64,000 bases of DNA from Shouchella hunanensis (GTDB taxonomy: Bacteria > Bacillota > Bacilli > Bacillales > Bacillaceae_D): contig NZ_CP117834.1 of NCBI RefSeq assembly GCF_028735875.1, positions 3,832,001 to 3,896,000 on the forward strand, in the 5' to 3' direction. This document shows, piece by piece, positions 17,477-27,506 of this stretch; the first letter of the stretch is position 1, and each line of letters begins with the position of its first letter. The position numbers were made by a program, and so were the translations under genes. The notes beneath the pieces were generated by a model. The model saw only the letters and a list, made by a program, of their open reading frames with translations, ran no database searches and was not told where the DNA came from.

Positions 17477-20062
17477 TCATTTCTTTCTTAACTGCATTTG
17501 CCAATCGTTCACCTTTTTCATTGCTTCAAAAGGCGTGACGTGCAAAAGATCTAATTCCTGTAGCGCCTTTAAAACGCTTTGTTCTTTTTTTGTTTTCCCA
17601 TTCTTTTTCTCTTCTTTTACTTGAAACAAACTTAATTGCTCCACATCTTCGTGAGTGGAAGCAACTTCTTCGTGAACGACTGTATGCTCTTGTGTAGCCT
17701 TTGTTGGTTTTGCTTCAAACGTCGCCAACAATTCATTTGCTCGTTTTGTTACAGACTCAGGTAAGCCAGCCAGCTCTGCAACATACACACCATAGCTACG
17801 ATCGGCGGCACCTTCAATAATTTGGTGCAAGAACACGACTGTACCGTCTTCTTCAGCAGCAGACACATGGACGTTTCGTAATGTTGGAATTGACTTTGCC
17901 AGTTCCGTCAATTCATGATAATGGGTGGAGAACAACGTCTTTGCACCAATAGATTCGTGGATATACTCAATAATAGCCTGTGCTAAAGCCATCCCGTCAT
18001 AAGTTGATGTTCCACGACCAATTTCGTCTAGTATAATAAGGCTATTTTCCGTCGCCTTTGTTAAGGCATCCTTTGTTTCCATCATTTCGACCATAAATGT
18101 ACTTTGGCCACTCGCTAAGTCATCAGCAGCACCAATTCTCGTAAAGATTCGATCAAAAATCGGCATTGTTGCTTGCTTAGCAGGCACAAAACTTCCGATT
18201 TGAGTTAAGATAGCGCTAAGTGCAAGCTGTCGCATATAAGTAGATTTACCACCCATATTCGGTCCAGTAATAAGTAACATATCTCGTTCATCTGTTAAAT
18301 CAATATCGTTTTCAACATATGTTCCCCGCTGAATAACCGTTTCTACCACAGGGTGTCGACCTTGAATGATATTAATTTGACGTGTTTCTGTTACAGTTGG
18401 CTTTACATACTGCTGTTTTTCGGCTACCATCGCAAAGCTTGCGAGAACGTCCATTTCGCTTATTTCTGTAGCGAGTTTTTGCAAAGAAGGCACATATTCT
18501 TGCACAACTGTACGAATATCGATAAACAATTGATACTCTAGTTCTGTGAGTGATTCTTCCGCCTCTACTATTAATGCTTCTTTCTCTTTGAGCTCAGGTG
18601 TAATATAGCGTTCTGCGTTTGTTAACGTTTGCTTACGCTCATATCTTCCTTCTGGTAGTAGGTGCGTATTCGCTCGTGACACTTCAATATAATAACCAAA
18701 GACTTTGTTATAACCGACTTTTAATGAACGGATGCCTGTAAATTCTCGTTCTTGCTGTTCCAGTTGTGCAATCCACTGTTTTCCATTTTTACTGGCATCA
18801 CGATACCGATCAAGCTCTTCATTATAGCCATCAACAAGAATGCCGCCATCCGTTAGCGAAATAGGTGGGTCATCCACGATACTGCTCGTTAATAATTGAA
18901 CAAGGGTTTCGTACGTTTCAATCGACTGTAGCCAATTTTTATTAATCGCTAAACCGTCTAACTGGGCTTTGATATCAGGTAGCTTTTTTAACGATCGCTT
19001 TAGCTGTACAAGTTCTCTCGCATTTACACTCCCGTACGCAATACGAGCAGCTAAACGCTCTATATCGTACACTTCTTTTAATAAATCCCGTAACGCTTCT
19101 CGTTCAAAAAAAGCATGATAAAACTGCTCAACAACCTCTTGGCGCTCTTTAATTGCTCTAGGTCGTACAAGTGGTCGATCCATCCATTGTCGCATTAAGC
19201 GCCCGCCCATCGACGTAACCGTTTGATCAATAACTGACAGGAGCGAGCCTTGCTTTTTCTTCTCTCGTAATGTCTCCACTAGTTCTAAATTTCGTTTTGC
19301 GTGAATATCCAATTTCAAATAATCATCTGTTGATAGGAATGTAGCTTGTTGAAGATGATGTAACGATTGCTTCTGCGTCTCTACTAAGTAATGAAGTAAT
19401 CGATAGTATGCTTTCTGTAATACAGGATGTTTAATGTTCGTAACTAAATGCTGATATTCTTCTAGCGGCTCTTCATGCTGCCGATAAGAAATTAAAATGG
19501 AGCGATTATGGGCGAAGGAGGCATGTAACTGCTCTTCCACTTCAATAGGCGCTACAACTTCCTTGGAGCGACTTGTAGTAATCTCTTCTAGTAGATCATC
19601 CATAGTGCCGTTAATAAGTGTGACATCACTTTCGCCAGTCGATAAATCACATCGAGCTACTCCGTACGCACCGTCAGCAACAGCAATGGCAACAAGAAAA
19701 TTGTTTTCTCTTTCTGAAAGAAGCTTGCTGTTCATGAGTGTTCCGGGAGTCAATAATTTCGTCACTTCGCGTTTAACGACCCCCTTCACCATTTTAGGGT
19801 CTTCTACTTGCTCACAAATGGCCACTTTATAGCCTTTATCAATTAACTGGGTCATATAATTTTCAGCTGAATGATGTGGAACACCACACATTGGAATTCG
19901 ATCTTCCCCTTGCCCTCTACCTGTTAGCGTAATTTCTAATTCTTTCGCTGCCGTCTGTGCGTCTTCATAGAACATTTCATAGAAGTCACCTAATCTAAAA
20001 AATAGAATCGCATCTTGATAGTGTTCTTTTATCTCTAAATATTGCTTCATCATTGGCGTCAT
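17477..20062 (-). CDS. mutS: DNA mismatch recognition ATPase MutS
   Basis: MutS binds mismatches and small loops as a dimer. The mismatch-contact Phe-x-Glu motif is in RLGDFYEMF near residue 30. The lever and clamp domains follow, then Walker A GPNMGGKSTYMRQ (about 610) and Walker B LIILDEIGRGTSTYDG. EQLSLFQV near residue 805 is a canonical beta-clamp binding motif, as in B. subtilis. The length of 861 residues is normal. GGAGG lies ten bases before the ATG. The cotE-mutS-mutL order is the Bacillus one. Confidence 0.98.
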   Translation of the reverse strand: MTPMMKQYLEIKEHYQDAILFFRLGDFYEMFYEDAQTAAKELEITLTGRGQGEDRIPMCGVPHHSAENYMTQLIDKGYKVAICEQVEDPKMVKGVVKREVTKLLTPGTLMNSKLLSERENNFLVAIAVADGAYGVARCDLSTGESDVTLINGTMDDLLEEITTSRSKEVVAPIEVEEQLHASFAHNRSILISYRQHEEPLEEYQHLVTNIKHPVLQKAYYRLLHYLVETQKQSLHHLQQATFLSTDDYLKLDIHAKRNLELVETLREKKKQGSLLSVIDQTVTSMGGRLMRQWMDRPLVRPRAIKERQEVVEQFYHAFFEREALRDLLKEVYDIERLAARIAYGSVNARELVQLKRSLKKLPDIKAQLDGLAINKNWLQSIETYETLVQLLTSSIVDDPPISLTDGGILVDGYNEELDRYRDASKNGKQWIAQLEQQEREFTGIRSLKVGYNKVFGYYIEVSRANTHLLPEGRYERKQTLTNAERYITPELKEKEALIVEAEESLTELEYQLFIDIRTVVQEYVPSLQKLATEISEMDVLASFAMVAEKQQYVKPTVTETRQINIIQGRHPVVETVIQRGTYVENDIDLTDERDMLLITGPNMGGKSTYMRQLALSAILTQIGSFVPAKQATMPIFDRIFTRIGAADDLASGQSTFMVEMMETKDALTKATENSLIILDEIGRGTSTYDGMALAQAIIEYIHESIGAKTLFSTHYHELTELAKSIPTLRNVHVSAAEEDGTVVFLHQIIEGAADRSYGVYVAELAGLPESVTKRANELLATFEAKPTKATQEHTVVHEEVASTHEDVEQLSLFQVKEEKKNGKTKKEQSVLKALQELDLLHVTPFEAMKKVNDWQMQLRKK

Positions 20063-20133
20063 TCTAAACGTGCCTCCGTTAATCCTAAAATCTTACGTCA
20101 TTATATCATAGTAAAGGCTGTCCCTTCATTCAA

Positions 20134-20169
20134 GAAAAAAAAAGCCAGCTGTATCATTCAGCTTGGCTT
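20134..20169 (-). terminator. Intrinsic terminator of cotE
   Basis: AAGCCAGCTG and CAGCTTGGCTTA (20141-20169) pair, including bases of the cotE stop codon. A run of nine T follows on the minus strand. mutS therefore needs its own promoter or readthrough. Confidence 0.85.
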
Positions 20170-20743
20170 AGGGTTTATCGATTTCTTCTTGTAAAAAATT
20201 CGGATCAATTTGCTCATAATCATCATCGGATAGGTCTCTGCCTAAAGCATCTAGTGGATACTCTTCAATCACTCCCTCAGGATTGACTGCAACAGCTACT
20301 TTTGTTTCCCCGATACATTCTACTACAAACTCTCGTTCTACTTGAACATCAACGGAATGGCCATTTTCACTAATGACTGCCTCTAACGTGTTTGGTTGTT
20401 GTACAGCTTTTGCAACAACGTCAAGTTCTTCAGAAATGACATTCTCGTCTTTCATCGATAAAGGAACAATGTCGGTGTAAGAAACGGTTTGAGTGGCTAC
20501 CTCTGTTTTTGTATTATTTCCGTATGAATACCAGACATTAATATCGTACGTTCCGCTTACTTCAATGTTGTCTCCGCGTTTCTTTGCACTATAGGTATGA
20601 TTAATGATCCAACACCCTAAAATACTTGACGGACGTTCTGTCGGTCGAATATGATGAGTAGCTTCTGAAAATTTCCGTCCTTTTCCACAGACCGCTTTCG
20701 TAATAATTTCACGATAACTTGATGAACTTCTTGGATCTGCCAT
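20168..20743 (-). CDS. cotE: Outer spore coat morphogenetic protein CotE
   Basis: CotE is the scaffold for the outer coat. The conserved SYREIITKAVCGKGRKF start, RPSSILGCWIINHTY, YDINVWYSYGNNTKTEV and QQPNTLEAVIS segments match B. subtilis CotE throughout, and the C-terminus is acidic as in the family. The ATG at 20743 has GGAGGG six bases upstream; the frame extends six codons further. The 191 residues are near the usual length. It follows ricA as in B. subtilis. TAAGCTATG at 20832-20840 (CATAGCTTA on the minus strand) could be a sporulation -10 element, without a clear -35. Confidence 0.96.
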   Translation of the reverse strand: MADPRSSSSYREIITKAVCGKGRKFSEATHHIRPTERPSSILGCWIINHTYSAKKRGDNIEVSGTYDINVWYSYGNNTKTEVATQTVSYTDIVPLSMKDENVISEELDVVAKAVQQPNTLEAVISENGHSVDVQVEREFVVECIGETKVAVAVNPEGVIEEYPLDALGRDLSDDDYEQIDPNFLQEEIDKP

Positions 20744-20864
20744 CCTGTTCCCTCCATTCACAATTCACCTAAAGCCTAAGCAGCCAGCACTCTTTATCCG
20801 CTCCGTGGGCTTTAGATACACGCTTCTCTATTAAGCTATGTGCACGATGACTTGTTTAGACCAT

Positions 20865-20899
20865 GAAAAAACACCCTAACGAAATAATTAGGGTGTTTC
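20865..20899 (-). terminator. Intrinsic terminator after ricA
   Basis: AAACACCCTAA (20868-20878) pairs with TTAGGGTGTTT (20888-20898), followed by T-rich sequence on the minus strand. Confidence 0.88.
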
Positions 20900-20903
20900 T
20901 AGG

Positions 20904-21323
20904 TTAGCAACGATGAAAGGGACTTTTCGTCGTTGTACCGCGCATGACGTCTCCATCCATGGAACGAATAATTTCATCTGTTACACGTTTTGAAACGGTA
21001 TTGGTTATAACTTGTAGTAGCTCATTCACTTCAATTTGACTACGTTTAAATTCTTGAACCAGCGGAATGTCATCAATTTGATTATGAAGTTCATCTATTT
21101 TTGCTTCTACTTCTTTCATTGCTTCTAGTTTACCGTAATGGCGTAAATTAACAGCTTCCTTTTGGTGCTTTTTAATCTCAGCGATCATCTCTTGAACACG
21201 CAAATGTTCATTGATTTTCTTTTCTGCTCGTTTAAAGAAATCAACCTCTTCTGTTTGCGCAAGCATCGTTGCCAGTTCTTTTGCTTTTTCCCGAATGTCT
21301 TTTCGTGTATACAGTGTGCTCAT
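20904..21323 (-). CDS. ricA: RicA (YmcA), RicAFT complex subunit
   Basis: RicA, with RicF and RicT, forms a complex carrying iron-sulphur clusters that assists RNase Y-dependent mRNA processing and affects sporulation, competence and biofilm entry in B. subtilis. The 139-residue all-helical Com_YlbF-type protein shows LYTRKDIREKAKELATMLAQTEEVDFFKRAE, and the C-terminal Cys (FHRC) fits cluster ligation. Its ATG shares one base with the miaB stop codon, so the two are coupled. RNase Y (rny) is encoded four genes upstream. Confidence 0.92.
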   Translation of the reverse strand: MSTLYTRKDIREKAKELATMLAQTEEVDFFKRAEKKINEHLRVQEMIAEIKKHQKEAVNLRHYGKLEAMKEVEAKIDELHNQIDDIPLVQEFKRSQIEVNELLQVITNTVSKRVTDEIIRSMDGDVMRGTTTKSPFHRC

Positions 21324-22885
21324 TACACACGCACCTCCGCTGTTTCAATCATTTTTCCATTAAGAGACCATGTTTTAGCCTCTGTCACTTGAATATAGAC
21401 AATCTCACCAATAACGGACTTAGGACCGACAAAGTTTACTAATCGATTTGTTCGCGTTCTTCCAGCTAATACATCAGGGTTTTTCTTACTTTCACCTTCA
21501 ACAAGAACTTCGACTACTTTATCTTGATAATCTAAGTTGCGCTTCTCAGATATGCTGTTTACAAGAGCATTCAAACGTGCCAGACGTTTCTTTTTTGTTT
21601 CCATCGGTACATTATCTTCCATTCGTGCAGCAGGCGTGCCTTCACGAGGAGAATAAATATACGTAAAAGCTGCATCAAACTGCATCTCTTCAACAAGTGA
21701 TAACATGTCTTCGAATTGTTCCTCAGTTTCATTTGGGAAACCAACAATTAAATCCGTTGTAAACGAAGCATTAGGAATGGCTTCTTTAATTTTGCTTGCG
21801 AGGGTCACGTATTGCTCTCGTGAGTACTTTCTTCCCATCAGTTTTAAAATCTCAGTATTTCCATGTTGAACAGGTAAATGAATATGTTCAACTAAGTTTC
21901 CACCTTGAGCCAAAACCTCAATTAAATGATCATCAAAGTCTCTTGGATGACTTGTCGTAAACCGAACACGAGGTATATCGATTTTATGAATTGCATCCAT
22001 TAGTTCTCCAAGACCACCGTAATCACCAGGAAGATCTTTACCGTAAGCGTTAACGTTTTGCCCTAGTAATGTTACTTCTTTGTACCCCTGACGAGCTAAG
22101 TCACGAACTTCATTTATAATATCCTCTGGCAAACGACTTCGTTCTTTTCCTCGTGTATAAGGCACAATACAGTACGTACAGAATTTATCGCAACCGTACA
22201 TGATGTTTACCCAAGCTTGCGTTTTATTTTGACGTTTTCGTGGCATATTTTCCACAACGTCGCCCTCTTTTGACCATACTTCAACGACCATTTCTTTTCC
22301 AAAAATGGCTCCTTGTAAAAGAGTAGGCAAGCGGTGAATGTTATGCGTACCAAAAATCAAATCAATGTGCTGATGTTTCTGTAGAATGCGGCTAACAACC
22401 GATTCTTCTTGTGACATACAGCCACAAACACCAATAATGAGCTCGGGTTTCTCTAATTTTAAAGGCTTTAAATGACCAATCTCTCCAAACACTTTGTTTT
22501 CTGCGTTTTCACGAATGGCACATGTGTTAAGAAGAATAACATCCGCTTCAGTCGTTTCGGTTGTTTCTTCGAAGCCCATTTCTACTAGCATCCCTGACAT
22601 ATTCTCTGAATCGTGTACGTTCATTTGGCAACCATATGTACGAATCAGGAATTTTTTTCCCTTTCCGAGATTGGCCAACTCCGCTGGAACAATATGATCT
22701 GGTCGAATCACTTGAACTTCTTCACGCTTGCGTTTGCGACCAGAGCGATAGTTCGGTTGGTCATAAATTGTAATATCTCTACCTTTTATTTTGACTACCT
22801 TTTTTTCATCATCTTCTGATATAATCCGTGCATCACTAAAATCAAAGTAATGGCTGTAATCTTTCGCCTTCTTTTGATCAGACAT
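21323..22885 (-). CDS. miaB: tRNA-2-methylthio-N6-dimethylallyladenosine synthase MiaB
   Basis: This radical-SAM enzyme adds the methylthio group to i6A37 of tRNA, completing the modification begun by MiaA. The N-terminal UPF0004 domain has cysteines in [23 protein letters not shown] and VCGCMSQEE, the radical-SAM triad is CDKFCTYC, and a C-terminal TRAM domain follows. The ATG at 22885 follows AAAGGAG at ten bases and yields 520 residues; the frame is open 32 codons further upstream without a binding site. It carries a Bacillus-type charged N-terminal extension of about 80 residues. Confidence 0.95.
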   Translation of the reverse strand: MSDQKKAKDYSHYFDFSDARIISEDDEKKVVKIKGRDITIYDQPNYRSGRKRKREEVQVIRPDHIVPAELANLGKGKKFLIRTYGCQMNVHDSENMSGMLVEMGFEETTETTEADVILLNTCAIRENAENKVFGEIGHLKPLKLEKPELIIGVCGCMSQEESVVSRILQKHQHIDLIFGTHNIHRLPTLLQGAIFGKEMVVEVWSKEGDVVENMPRKRQNKTQAWVNIMYGCDKFCTYCIVPYTRGKERSRLPEDIINEVRDLARQGYKEVTLLGQNVNAYGKDLPGDYGGLGELMDAIHKIDIPRVRFTTSHPRDFDDHLIEVLAQGGNLVEHIHLPVQHGNTEILKLMGRKYSREQYVTLASKIKEAIPNASFTTDLIVGFPNETEEQFEDMLSLVEEMQFDAAFTYIYSPREGTPAARMEDNVPMETKKKRLARLNALVNSISEKRNLDYQDKVVEVLVEGESKKNPDVLAGRTRTNRLVNFVGPKSVIGEIVYIQVTEAKTWSLNGKMIETAEVRV

Positions 22886-23060
22886 TTCTATTGCTCTCCT
22901 TTCGTGCCAACAATCCATTCCCTCCATATTATACGTGGCAAAGCGGTAGAACACAATGACAACCGTTCTTTTCCTCTTCATTCGAGCTTCATGCGCATAA
23001 TTTCTGTCACTTGATCATTGATTAATAGTAATCGTGCACACATCATTGGAGGGATCTACG

Positions 23061-23867
23061 ATGATAACCATTCAAGATAAACCGTTAAATACATCTTCAT
23101 TACCAGCTTTATCCCAAATCGAAACAGCTATCATTCAAAGTTTGGCTAGTCAAAGCGTTTCCTACAACTACGCATCTTTACAAGAGTTGAGCTTCGAACT
23201 AGCGTTACGAAAACACACGATTCACGCTTCTATTAGTTTGTTGCAAAGCGGGGCTCGTTTTGAATCGTTTATGCGCTCAACTTGTAATCCACGCTTTTGG
23301 AGACGAATGCCTAATGGTGCTTTTCAATTAAATCCTTATGTTCGTCCATCTGATGCCATCGAGGATATTTTTCAAAATGGGCAGCTGTATGGCTTTGAGT
23401 GCGCAACGGCCATTATTATTATTTTTTATAAAGCAGTGAAAGACTCCATTGATCAACAATCCTTTGACCAATTGTTTCAGCAACTCTATTTATATTCTTG
23501 GGAACATGATGAAGATTTGCAGTTAGAAACACGAGCAGGAACAGACTACGTAATTGGTGACTGTCTTTACTTTGATAATCCTGATTTTGCACCTCAGCAC
23601 TCAGTATGGCGGGGAGAAAATGTTATTAAGCTTAATGATAATTTATACTATGGTCATGGAATTGCCATTCGCACGTCTGAAGAAATCATTTATCATTTGA
23701 ATCAAATGCGACGTCCTGGCGCAACTACCACGGCTCATTTACTTCCTCAAGTAACACGGTTAAACTTTACATTTGTGCGTACCTTTTCAAGCAATGGGTA
23801 TACACCAAGAACGTCTCTTGATTCTGCGGTTACCATTCAAACCGGCAACCAAACAAGATTATCGTAA
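23061..23867 (+). CDS. tgl: Spore coat transglutaminase Tgl
   Basis: Tgl crosslinks coat proteins such as GerQ by glutamyl-lysyl bonds. The catalytic triad of the small Bacillus enzyme is visible: C114 in YGFECATAI, E186 in WRGENVI and H199 in YYGHGIAI (C116, E187 and H200 in B. subtilis). The protein is 268 residues, about 23 longer than B. subtilis Tgl, because of a polar C-terminal tail. GGAGGG lies seven bases before the ATG at 23061. It sits on the plus strand between miaB and spoVS, where B. subtilis has tdh-kbl. Confidence 0.95.
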   Translation: MITIQDKPLNTSSLPALSQIETAIIQSLASQSVSYNYASLQELSFELALRKHTIHASISLLQSGARFESFMRSTCNPRFWRRMPNGAFQLNPYVRPSDAIEDIFQNGQLYGFECATAIIIIFYKAVKDSIDQQSFDQLFQQLYLYSWEHDEDLQLETRAGTDYVIGDCLYFDNPDFAPQHSVWRGENVIKLNDNLYYGHGIAIRTSEEIIYHLNQMRRPGATTTAHLLPQVTRLNFTFVRTFSSNGYTPRTSLDSAVTIQTGNQTRLS

Positions 23868-23868
23868 A

Positions 23869-23907
23869 AAAAATAGAGAAGGTGTCATGGACACCTTCTC
23901 TATTTTT
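23869..23907. terminator. Bidirectional terminator between tgl and spoVS
   Basis: An 18-bp perfect stem (23869-23886 with 23890-23907) has a three-base loop and A/T flanks. It overlaps the spoVS stop codon. Confidence 0.93.
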
Positions 23908-24166
23908 AACGCGGTTCAATAATTAGCTTAATAGCCGTTCGCTCTTCCCCTTCAATCTCTATATCCGTAAATGCCGGAATACAAACGAGATCAATTCCAC
24001 TCGGGGCGACAAATCCTCTCGCAATGGCAACTGCTTTTATGGACTGATTGAGTGCGCCTGCACCAATCGCTTGAATCTCTGCGGCACCTCTCTCACGAAT
24101 AACGCCTGCCAAAGCTCCTGCTACTGAATTTGGTGTCGATTTTGCTGATACTTTTAACACTTCCAT
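23906..24166 (-). CDS. spoVS: Stage V sporulation protein S
   Basis: SpoVS is an 86-residue Alba-like fold protein that influences septation and coat assembly during sporulation. The sequence MEVLKVSAKSTPNSVAGALAGVIRERGAAEIQAIGAGALNQSIKAVAIARG is almost invariant in the family. GGAGGGG lies five bases before the ATG. It lies downstream of ymdB as in B. subtilis. Confidence 0.97.
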   Translation of the reverse strand: MEVLKVSAKSTPNSVAGALAGVIRERGAAEIQAIGAGALNQSIKAVAIARGFVAPSGIDLVCIPAFTDIEIEGEERTAIKLIIEPR

Positions 24167-24205
24167 TTCTACCCCTCCTTAAGCAAATAACAGTTCGATC
24201 AATTC

Positions 24206-24260
24206 AAAATCGAATAGATGATGTCTAACAGGCTATCTGCCTTATTACATCTATATTTGC
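24206..24260 (-). terminator. Probable terminator of ymdB
   Basis: ATAGATG and CATCTAT arms, with an inner TAATAAGGC/GCCTGTTA pairing, form a long imperfect hairpin between ymdB and spoVS. It is followed on the minus strand by a T-rich GATTTTG. Confidence 0.55.
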
Positions 24261-24279
24261 TTAGAGGGACAGATATGCC

Positions 24280-25071
24280 TTAATAAATGGTTTGCTCGTC
24301 CGTTCGTGTAATTCTCTTAATGCTCGTTGCGTTCATCGTCTTATCGTTTATTGTAATGATGCATGCATTTAACTGTCTTTTTCCTTCTGCTACTTCAAAT
24401 CGAACAGGCATACTTGTTAGAAATTTATGCAGCACAGCATGACGATCCATTCCTAAAATTCCATCAAGAGGACCTGTCATACCAACATCTGATAAATACG
24501 CTGTCCCTTGAGGAAGAATTCGCTCATCAGCCGTTTGCACATGTGTGTGTGTGCCAATTACTGCACTCACCCGACCATCTAAATACCAGCCCATCGCTTG
24601 TTTTTCGCTCGTTGTTTCAGCATGAAAGTCTACGAAAATGACATCTGCTTCACCATTCATTTCTGCTAAAATGTCATCAACTTTTTTAAACGGACAATCA
24701 ACTGGGTTCATAAACGTTCGTCCAAGTAAATTAATCACAGCTAACTTTACTTGATTAATTTGAATGATTCGATAGCCAACTCCTGGTGTCCCTTCAGGAT
24801 AATTGGCTGGTCGAACAAGAGCCGTTGCATCTTCGATAAACGAAAAAATCTCTTTCTTATCCCAAGAATGATTTCCAAGTGTCACAGCCTGCGCACCTTC
24901 AGCTAAAAAACCTTTGTAAATCTTTTCGGTAATCCCTTTTCCATGAGCCGCATTTTCGCCATTTATAATTGTCACCGTCGGCTTATATTCTTGCTTTAAC
25001 CCTTTTATATGTTCAGTGATCATTTCTCTACCAGGAGAACCAACAACATCACCAATAAATAAAATCTTCAA
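24280..25071 (-). CDS. ymdB: Metallophosphodiesterase YmdB
   Basis: YmdB hydrolyses 2',3'-cyclic nucleotides and controls biofilm and motility choices in B. subtilis. The YmdB-type calcineurin fold is clear from FIGDVVGSPGR (metal ligand D8), INGENAAHGKG, TLGNHSWD, DFHAETTSEK and GTHTHVQTAD. The length of 263 residues is typical. It starts with TTG after AGGGG. A terminator after rny separates it from the upstream gene. Confidence 0.94.
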   Translation of the reverse strand: MKILFIGDVVGSPGREMITEHIKGLKQEYKPTVTIINGENAAHGKGITEKIYKGFLAEGAQAVTLGNHSWDKKEIFSFIEDATALVRPANYPEGTPGVGYRIIQINQVKLAVINLLGRTFMNPVDCPFKKVDDILAEMNGEADVIFVDFHAETTSEKQAMGWYLDGRVSAVIGTHTHVQTADERILPQGTAYLSDVGMTGPLDGILGMDRHAVLHKFLTSMPVRFEVAEGKRQLNACIITINDKTMNATSIKRITRTDEQTIY

Positions 25072-25101
25072 AAAACCCCTACTTTCTTTTTGATTTACAA
25101 A

Positions 25102-25130
25102 AAAATAAAGTGGCTTTCGCCACTTTATTT
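25102..25130 (-). terminator. Intrinsic terminator of rny
   Basis: AATAAAGTGGC pairs with GCCACTTTATT around a TTTC loop, followed by a T7 run on the minus strand. The stop codon of rny lies in the 3' arm region. Confidence 0.9.
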
Positions 25131-26702
25131 AGCATATTCAACTGCACGAGTTTCACGAATGACAGTAACACGTATATGTCCTGGATAATCTAGCTCTTGC
25201 TCAATCTTCTTCGTAATATCTCTAGCAAGACTGTGAGCTAGTGCGTCATCCACCACATCCGGTCTTACCATAATGCGTACCTCTCGACCGGCTTGAATCG
25301 CAAACGTCTTTTCAACACCATCAAATGATTCAGAGATCTCTTCTAGCTTCTCTAATCTTCGAATGTATGTTTCGAGGGTTTCACGTCTAGCACCAGGTCG
25401 AGCAGCTGATAATGCATCTGCTGCTGCAACAAGAGTGGAAATAATGGATGTCGCTTCTACATCGCCGTGATGTGAAGCAATCGAGTTGATCACAACTGGA
25501 TGCTCCTTGTATTTCGTCGCAAGCTCAACACCAATTTCAACATGGCTTCCTTCCACTTCATGATCAATTGCTTTTCCAATGTCGTGCAATAAACCTGCAC
25601 GCTTCGCTAGTTTAACATCCTCACCAAGTTCGGCAGCCATTAAGCCTGTCAAATGAGCGACTTCCATTGAATGTTTTAAGACATTTTGACCATAGCTTGT
25701 GCGGAAACGAAGTCGACCTAAAATCTTTATCAAATCAGGATGAAGACCATGAACGCCTACTTCAAATGTTGTTTGTTCACCATATTCACGTATCGTTTCA
25801 TCGACTTCTCTTCTTGATTTATCGACCATTTCTTCAATTCGAGCTGGATGAATTCGACCGTCTTGCACAAGTTTCTCTAACGCAGACCGCGCAATTTCAC
25901 GACGAATTGGATCAAAGCCAGAAAGAATAACCGCTTCCGGTGTGTCATCAATAATTAAATCAATACCTGTCAACGTCTCTAAGGCTCGAATGTTACGACC
26001 TTCGCGTCCGATAATGCGGCCTTTCATTTCGTCGTTCGGCAGATTCACTACTGAAACCGTTGTTTCGGCAACATGATCCGCTGAGCAACGTTGAATAGCG
26101 AGAGAAAGAATTTCTTTCGATCGCTTGTCCGCCGTTTCTTTTGCTTCAGCTAACTTTTCTTTAATGAGAATTGCTGACTCTTGAGCTACTTCTTGCTCAA
26201 CTTCTTGGCGTATAATCATTCGTGCTTCTTCTCGGCTTAAGCCAGACACCCGCTCTAATTCTTGTTTTTGGTCCAGCAGCAGCTGGCTCATTTTACTTTC
26301 CATCTCTTCAACTTGTCGTTGTTTTTTGGCGAGAGATTCCTCTCGTTTTTCTAATGACTCTTCTTTCTTATCGAGAGTTTCACTTTTCCGATCTAGAATC
26401 TCTTCTTTTTGAACCAAACGATGCTCTTGTTTCTGAATCTCATTTCTTCGCTCACGTACGTCGCGTTCTGCATCACTTCTTAGCTTGTGAACCTCGTCTT
26501 TTACTTCGAGAATCGCTTCTTTTTTGTTCGTTTCTGCTTCACGCGTCGCATCATCAATGATTTGCTTTGCTGCTTGCTCCGCACTTGAAATTTTCCGTTC
26601 AGCGATTGATTTTCGAACAAGATATCCAACAACTGCAAAAACTACAGAGAAAGCAAGTACAATGAGGCTTAGAACCAAGAGATTTAATTCAATGCTTGGC
26701 AT
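25125..26702 (-). CDS. rny: Ribonuclease Y
   Basis: RNase Y is the membrane-anchored endonuclease that starts most mRNA decay in Bacillus. It has an N-terminal membrane helix (about residues 5-27), a long charged coiled coil to about residue 190, a KH domain ([19 protein letters not shown]) and an HD domain ([12 protein letters not shown]). The length of 525 residues fits. The ATG at 26702 has GGGAGGT six bases upstream and yields [13 protein letters not shown]; the frame extends 15 codons further upstream. Confidence 0.97.
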   Translation of the reverse strand: MPSIELNLLVLSLIVLAFSVVFAVVGYLVRKSIAERKISSAEQAAKQIIDDATREAETNKKEAILEVKDEVHKLRSDAERDVRERRNEIQKQEHRLVQKEEILDRKSETLDKKEESLEKREESLAKKQRQVEEMESKMSQLLLDQKQELERVSGLSREEARMIIRQEVEQEVAQESAILIKEKLAEAKETADKRSKEILSLAIQRCSADHVAETTVSVVNLPNDEMKGRIIGREGRNIRALETLTGIDLIIDDTPEAVILSGFDPIRREIARSALEKLVQDGRIHPARIEEMVDKSRREVDETIREYGEQTTFEVGVHGLHPDLIKILGRLRFRTSYGQNVLKHSMEVAHLTGLMAAELGEDVKLAKRAGLLHDIGKAIDHEVEGSHVEIGVELATKYKEHPVVINSIASHHGDVEATSIISTLVAAADALSAARPGARRETLETYIRRLEKLEEISESFDGVEKTFAIQAGREVRIMVRPDVVDDALAHSLARDITKKIEQELDYPGHIRVTVIRETRAVEYAK

Positions 26703-26837
26703 CGTTACACCTCCCTTGCTATCCAATTGTTGGTTTAAATGTTTCACATTTGTTAATCAATAATGAATATATTCATAAAAATTCAACCGTGATACATTGT
26801 GTATCATCCATTATTTTACGCTTCACATCTTTTAATG

Positions 26838-27506
26838 TCAAGGGCTCGTCGCTTCTTCTACTTGGCTGATTCCATCCCGTATTGTTACGATAAATGCTTT
26901 ATCTCCTGATTCCGTTAAATGATGATTGTGCGTAATCATCAGTATCTGTCGATCAAACATTGTCGCAAGAGATTTTAAGAACTCATATAAATAATGCGTA
27001 TACTCTCCTGATACATGTTTTCCCGGTTCATCTAAGAGCAATGGACCTGATTGCCTCGGTTGAGTCGTTTCCATTAATGCGACACGTAGTGCAAGAGTAA
27101 CAATGTCTACGACCCCACCGCCTCTAGCATCCTGCGGCTTCGTTTTTATTTTCATACCATCGTAGTTAGAAACAACAAACATTTCTGCTACCGCTCTGTT
27201 ACCATGTTCTTCAAGTTCAATTTCAAAAGCGATCATTGGCCCAAATACATATTGCAGTGCGTTCGTTACTAATGTTTCCATTTGCTGCTTCGCTTGCTTT
27301 CGTGCATACTCTGCCGATTGCTGTAACAGCACTCTCGCTTTTTCATAGGTGTCAAGGGTTTCTTCATATTCCTTTAAAGCCACTGTTGCTTGTTGAATTT
27401 TCTCATTAATAACGTTTCGCTTCTCATCTAAGCGCGTCCACTGATCGTTCTTCTCTCTTAAAGCACGCTCAAGGGCAACAATTGATTCTTGATTTTGATT
27501 AGTCAC
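26838..27506 (-). CDS. Rad50/SbcC-type ATPase, C-terminal half
   Basis: The 222-residue protein begins with a coiled coil (about 5-85) and then shows the second half of an SMC/Rad50 ATPase. A signature-like DARGGGVVDIVTLALRVAL (about 125) is followed by Walker B PLLLDEPGKHVSGEY (about 153) and a switch-type LMITHNHHLT. There is no Walker A in this chain; it is in the separate protein encoded by 27747-29180. The GTG start overlaps the preceding stop by eight bases and has no good binding site, so it is probably made by reinitiation. It should pair with the N-terminal half to form an ATP-binding head. It is the last gene of the four-gene set downstream of recA. Confidence 0.8.
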   Translation of the reverse strand: MTNQNQESIVALERALREKNDQWTRLDEKRNVINEKIQQATVALKEYEETLDTYEKARVLLQQSAEYARKQAKQQMETLVTNALQYVFGPMIAFEIELEEHGNRAVAEMFVVSNYDGMKIKTKPQDARGGGVVDIVTLALRVALMETTQPRQSGPLLLDEPGKHVSGEYTHYLYEFLKSLATMFDRQILMITHNHHLTESGDKAFIVTIRDGISQVEEATSP

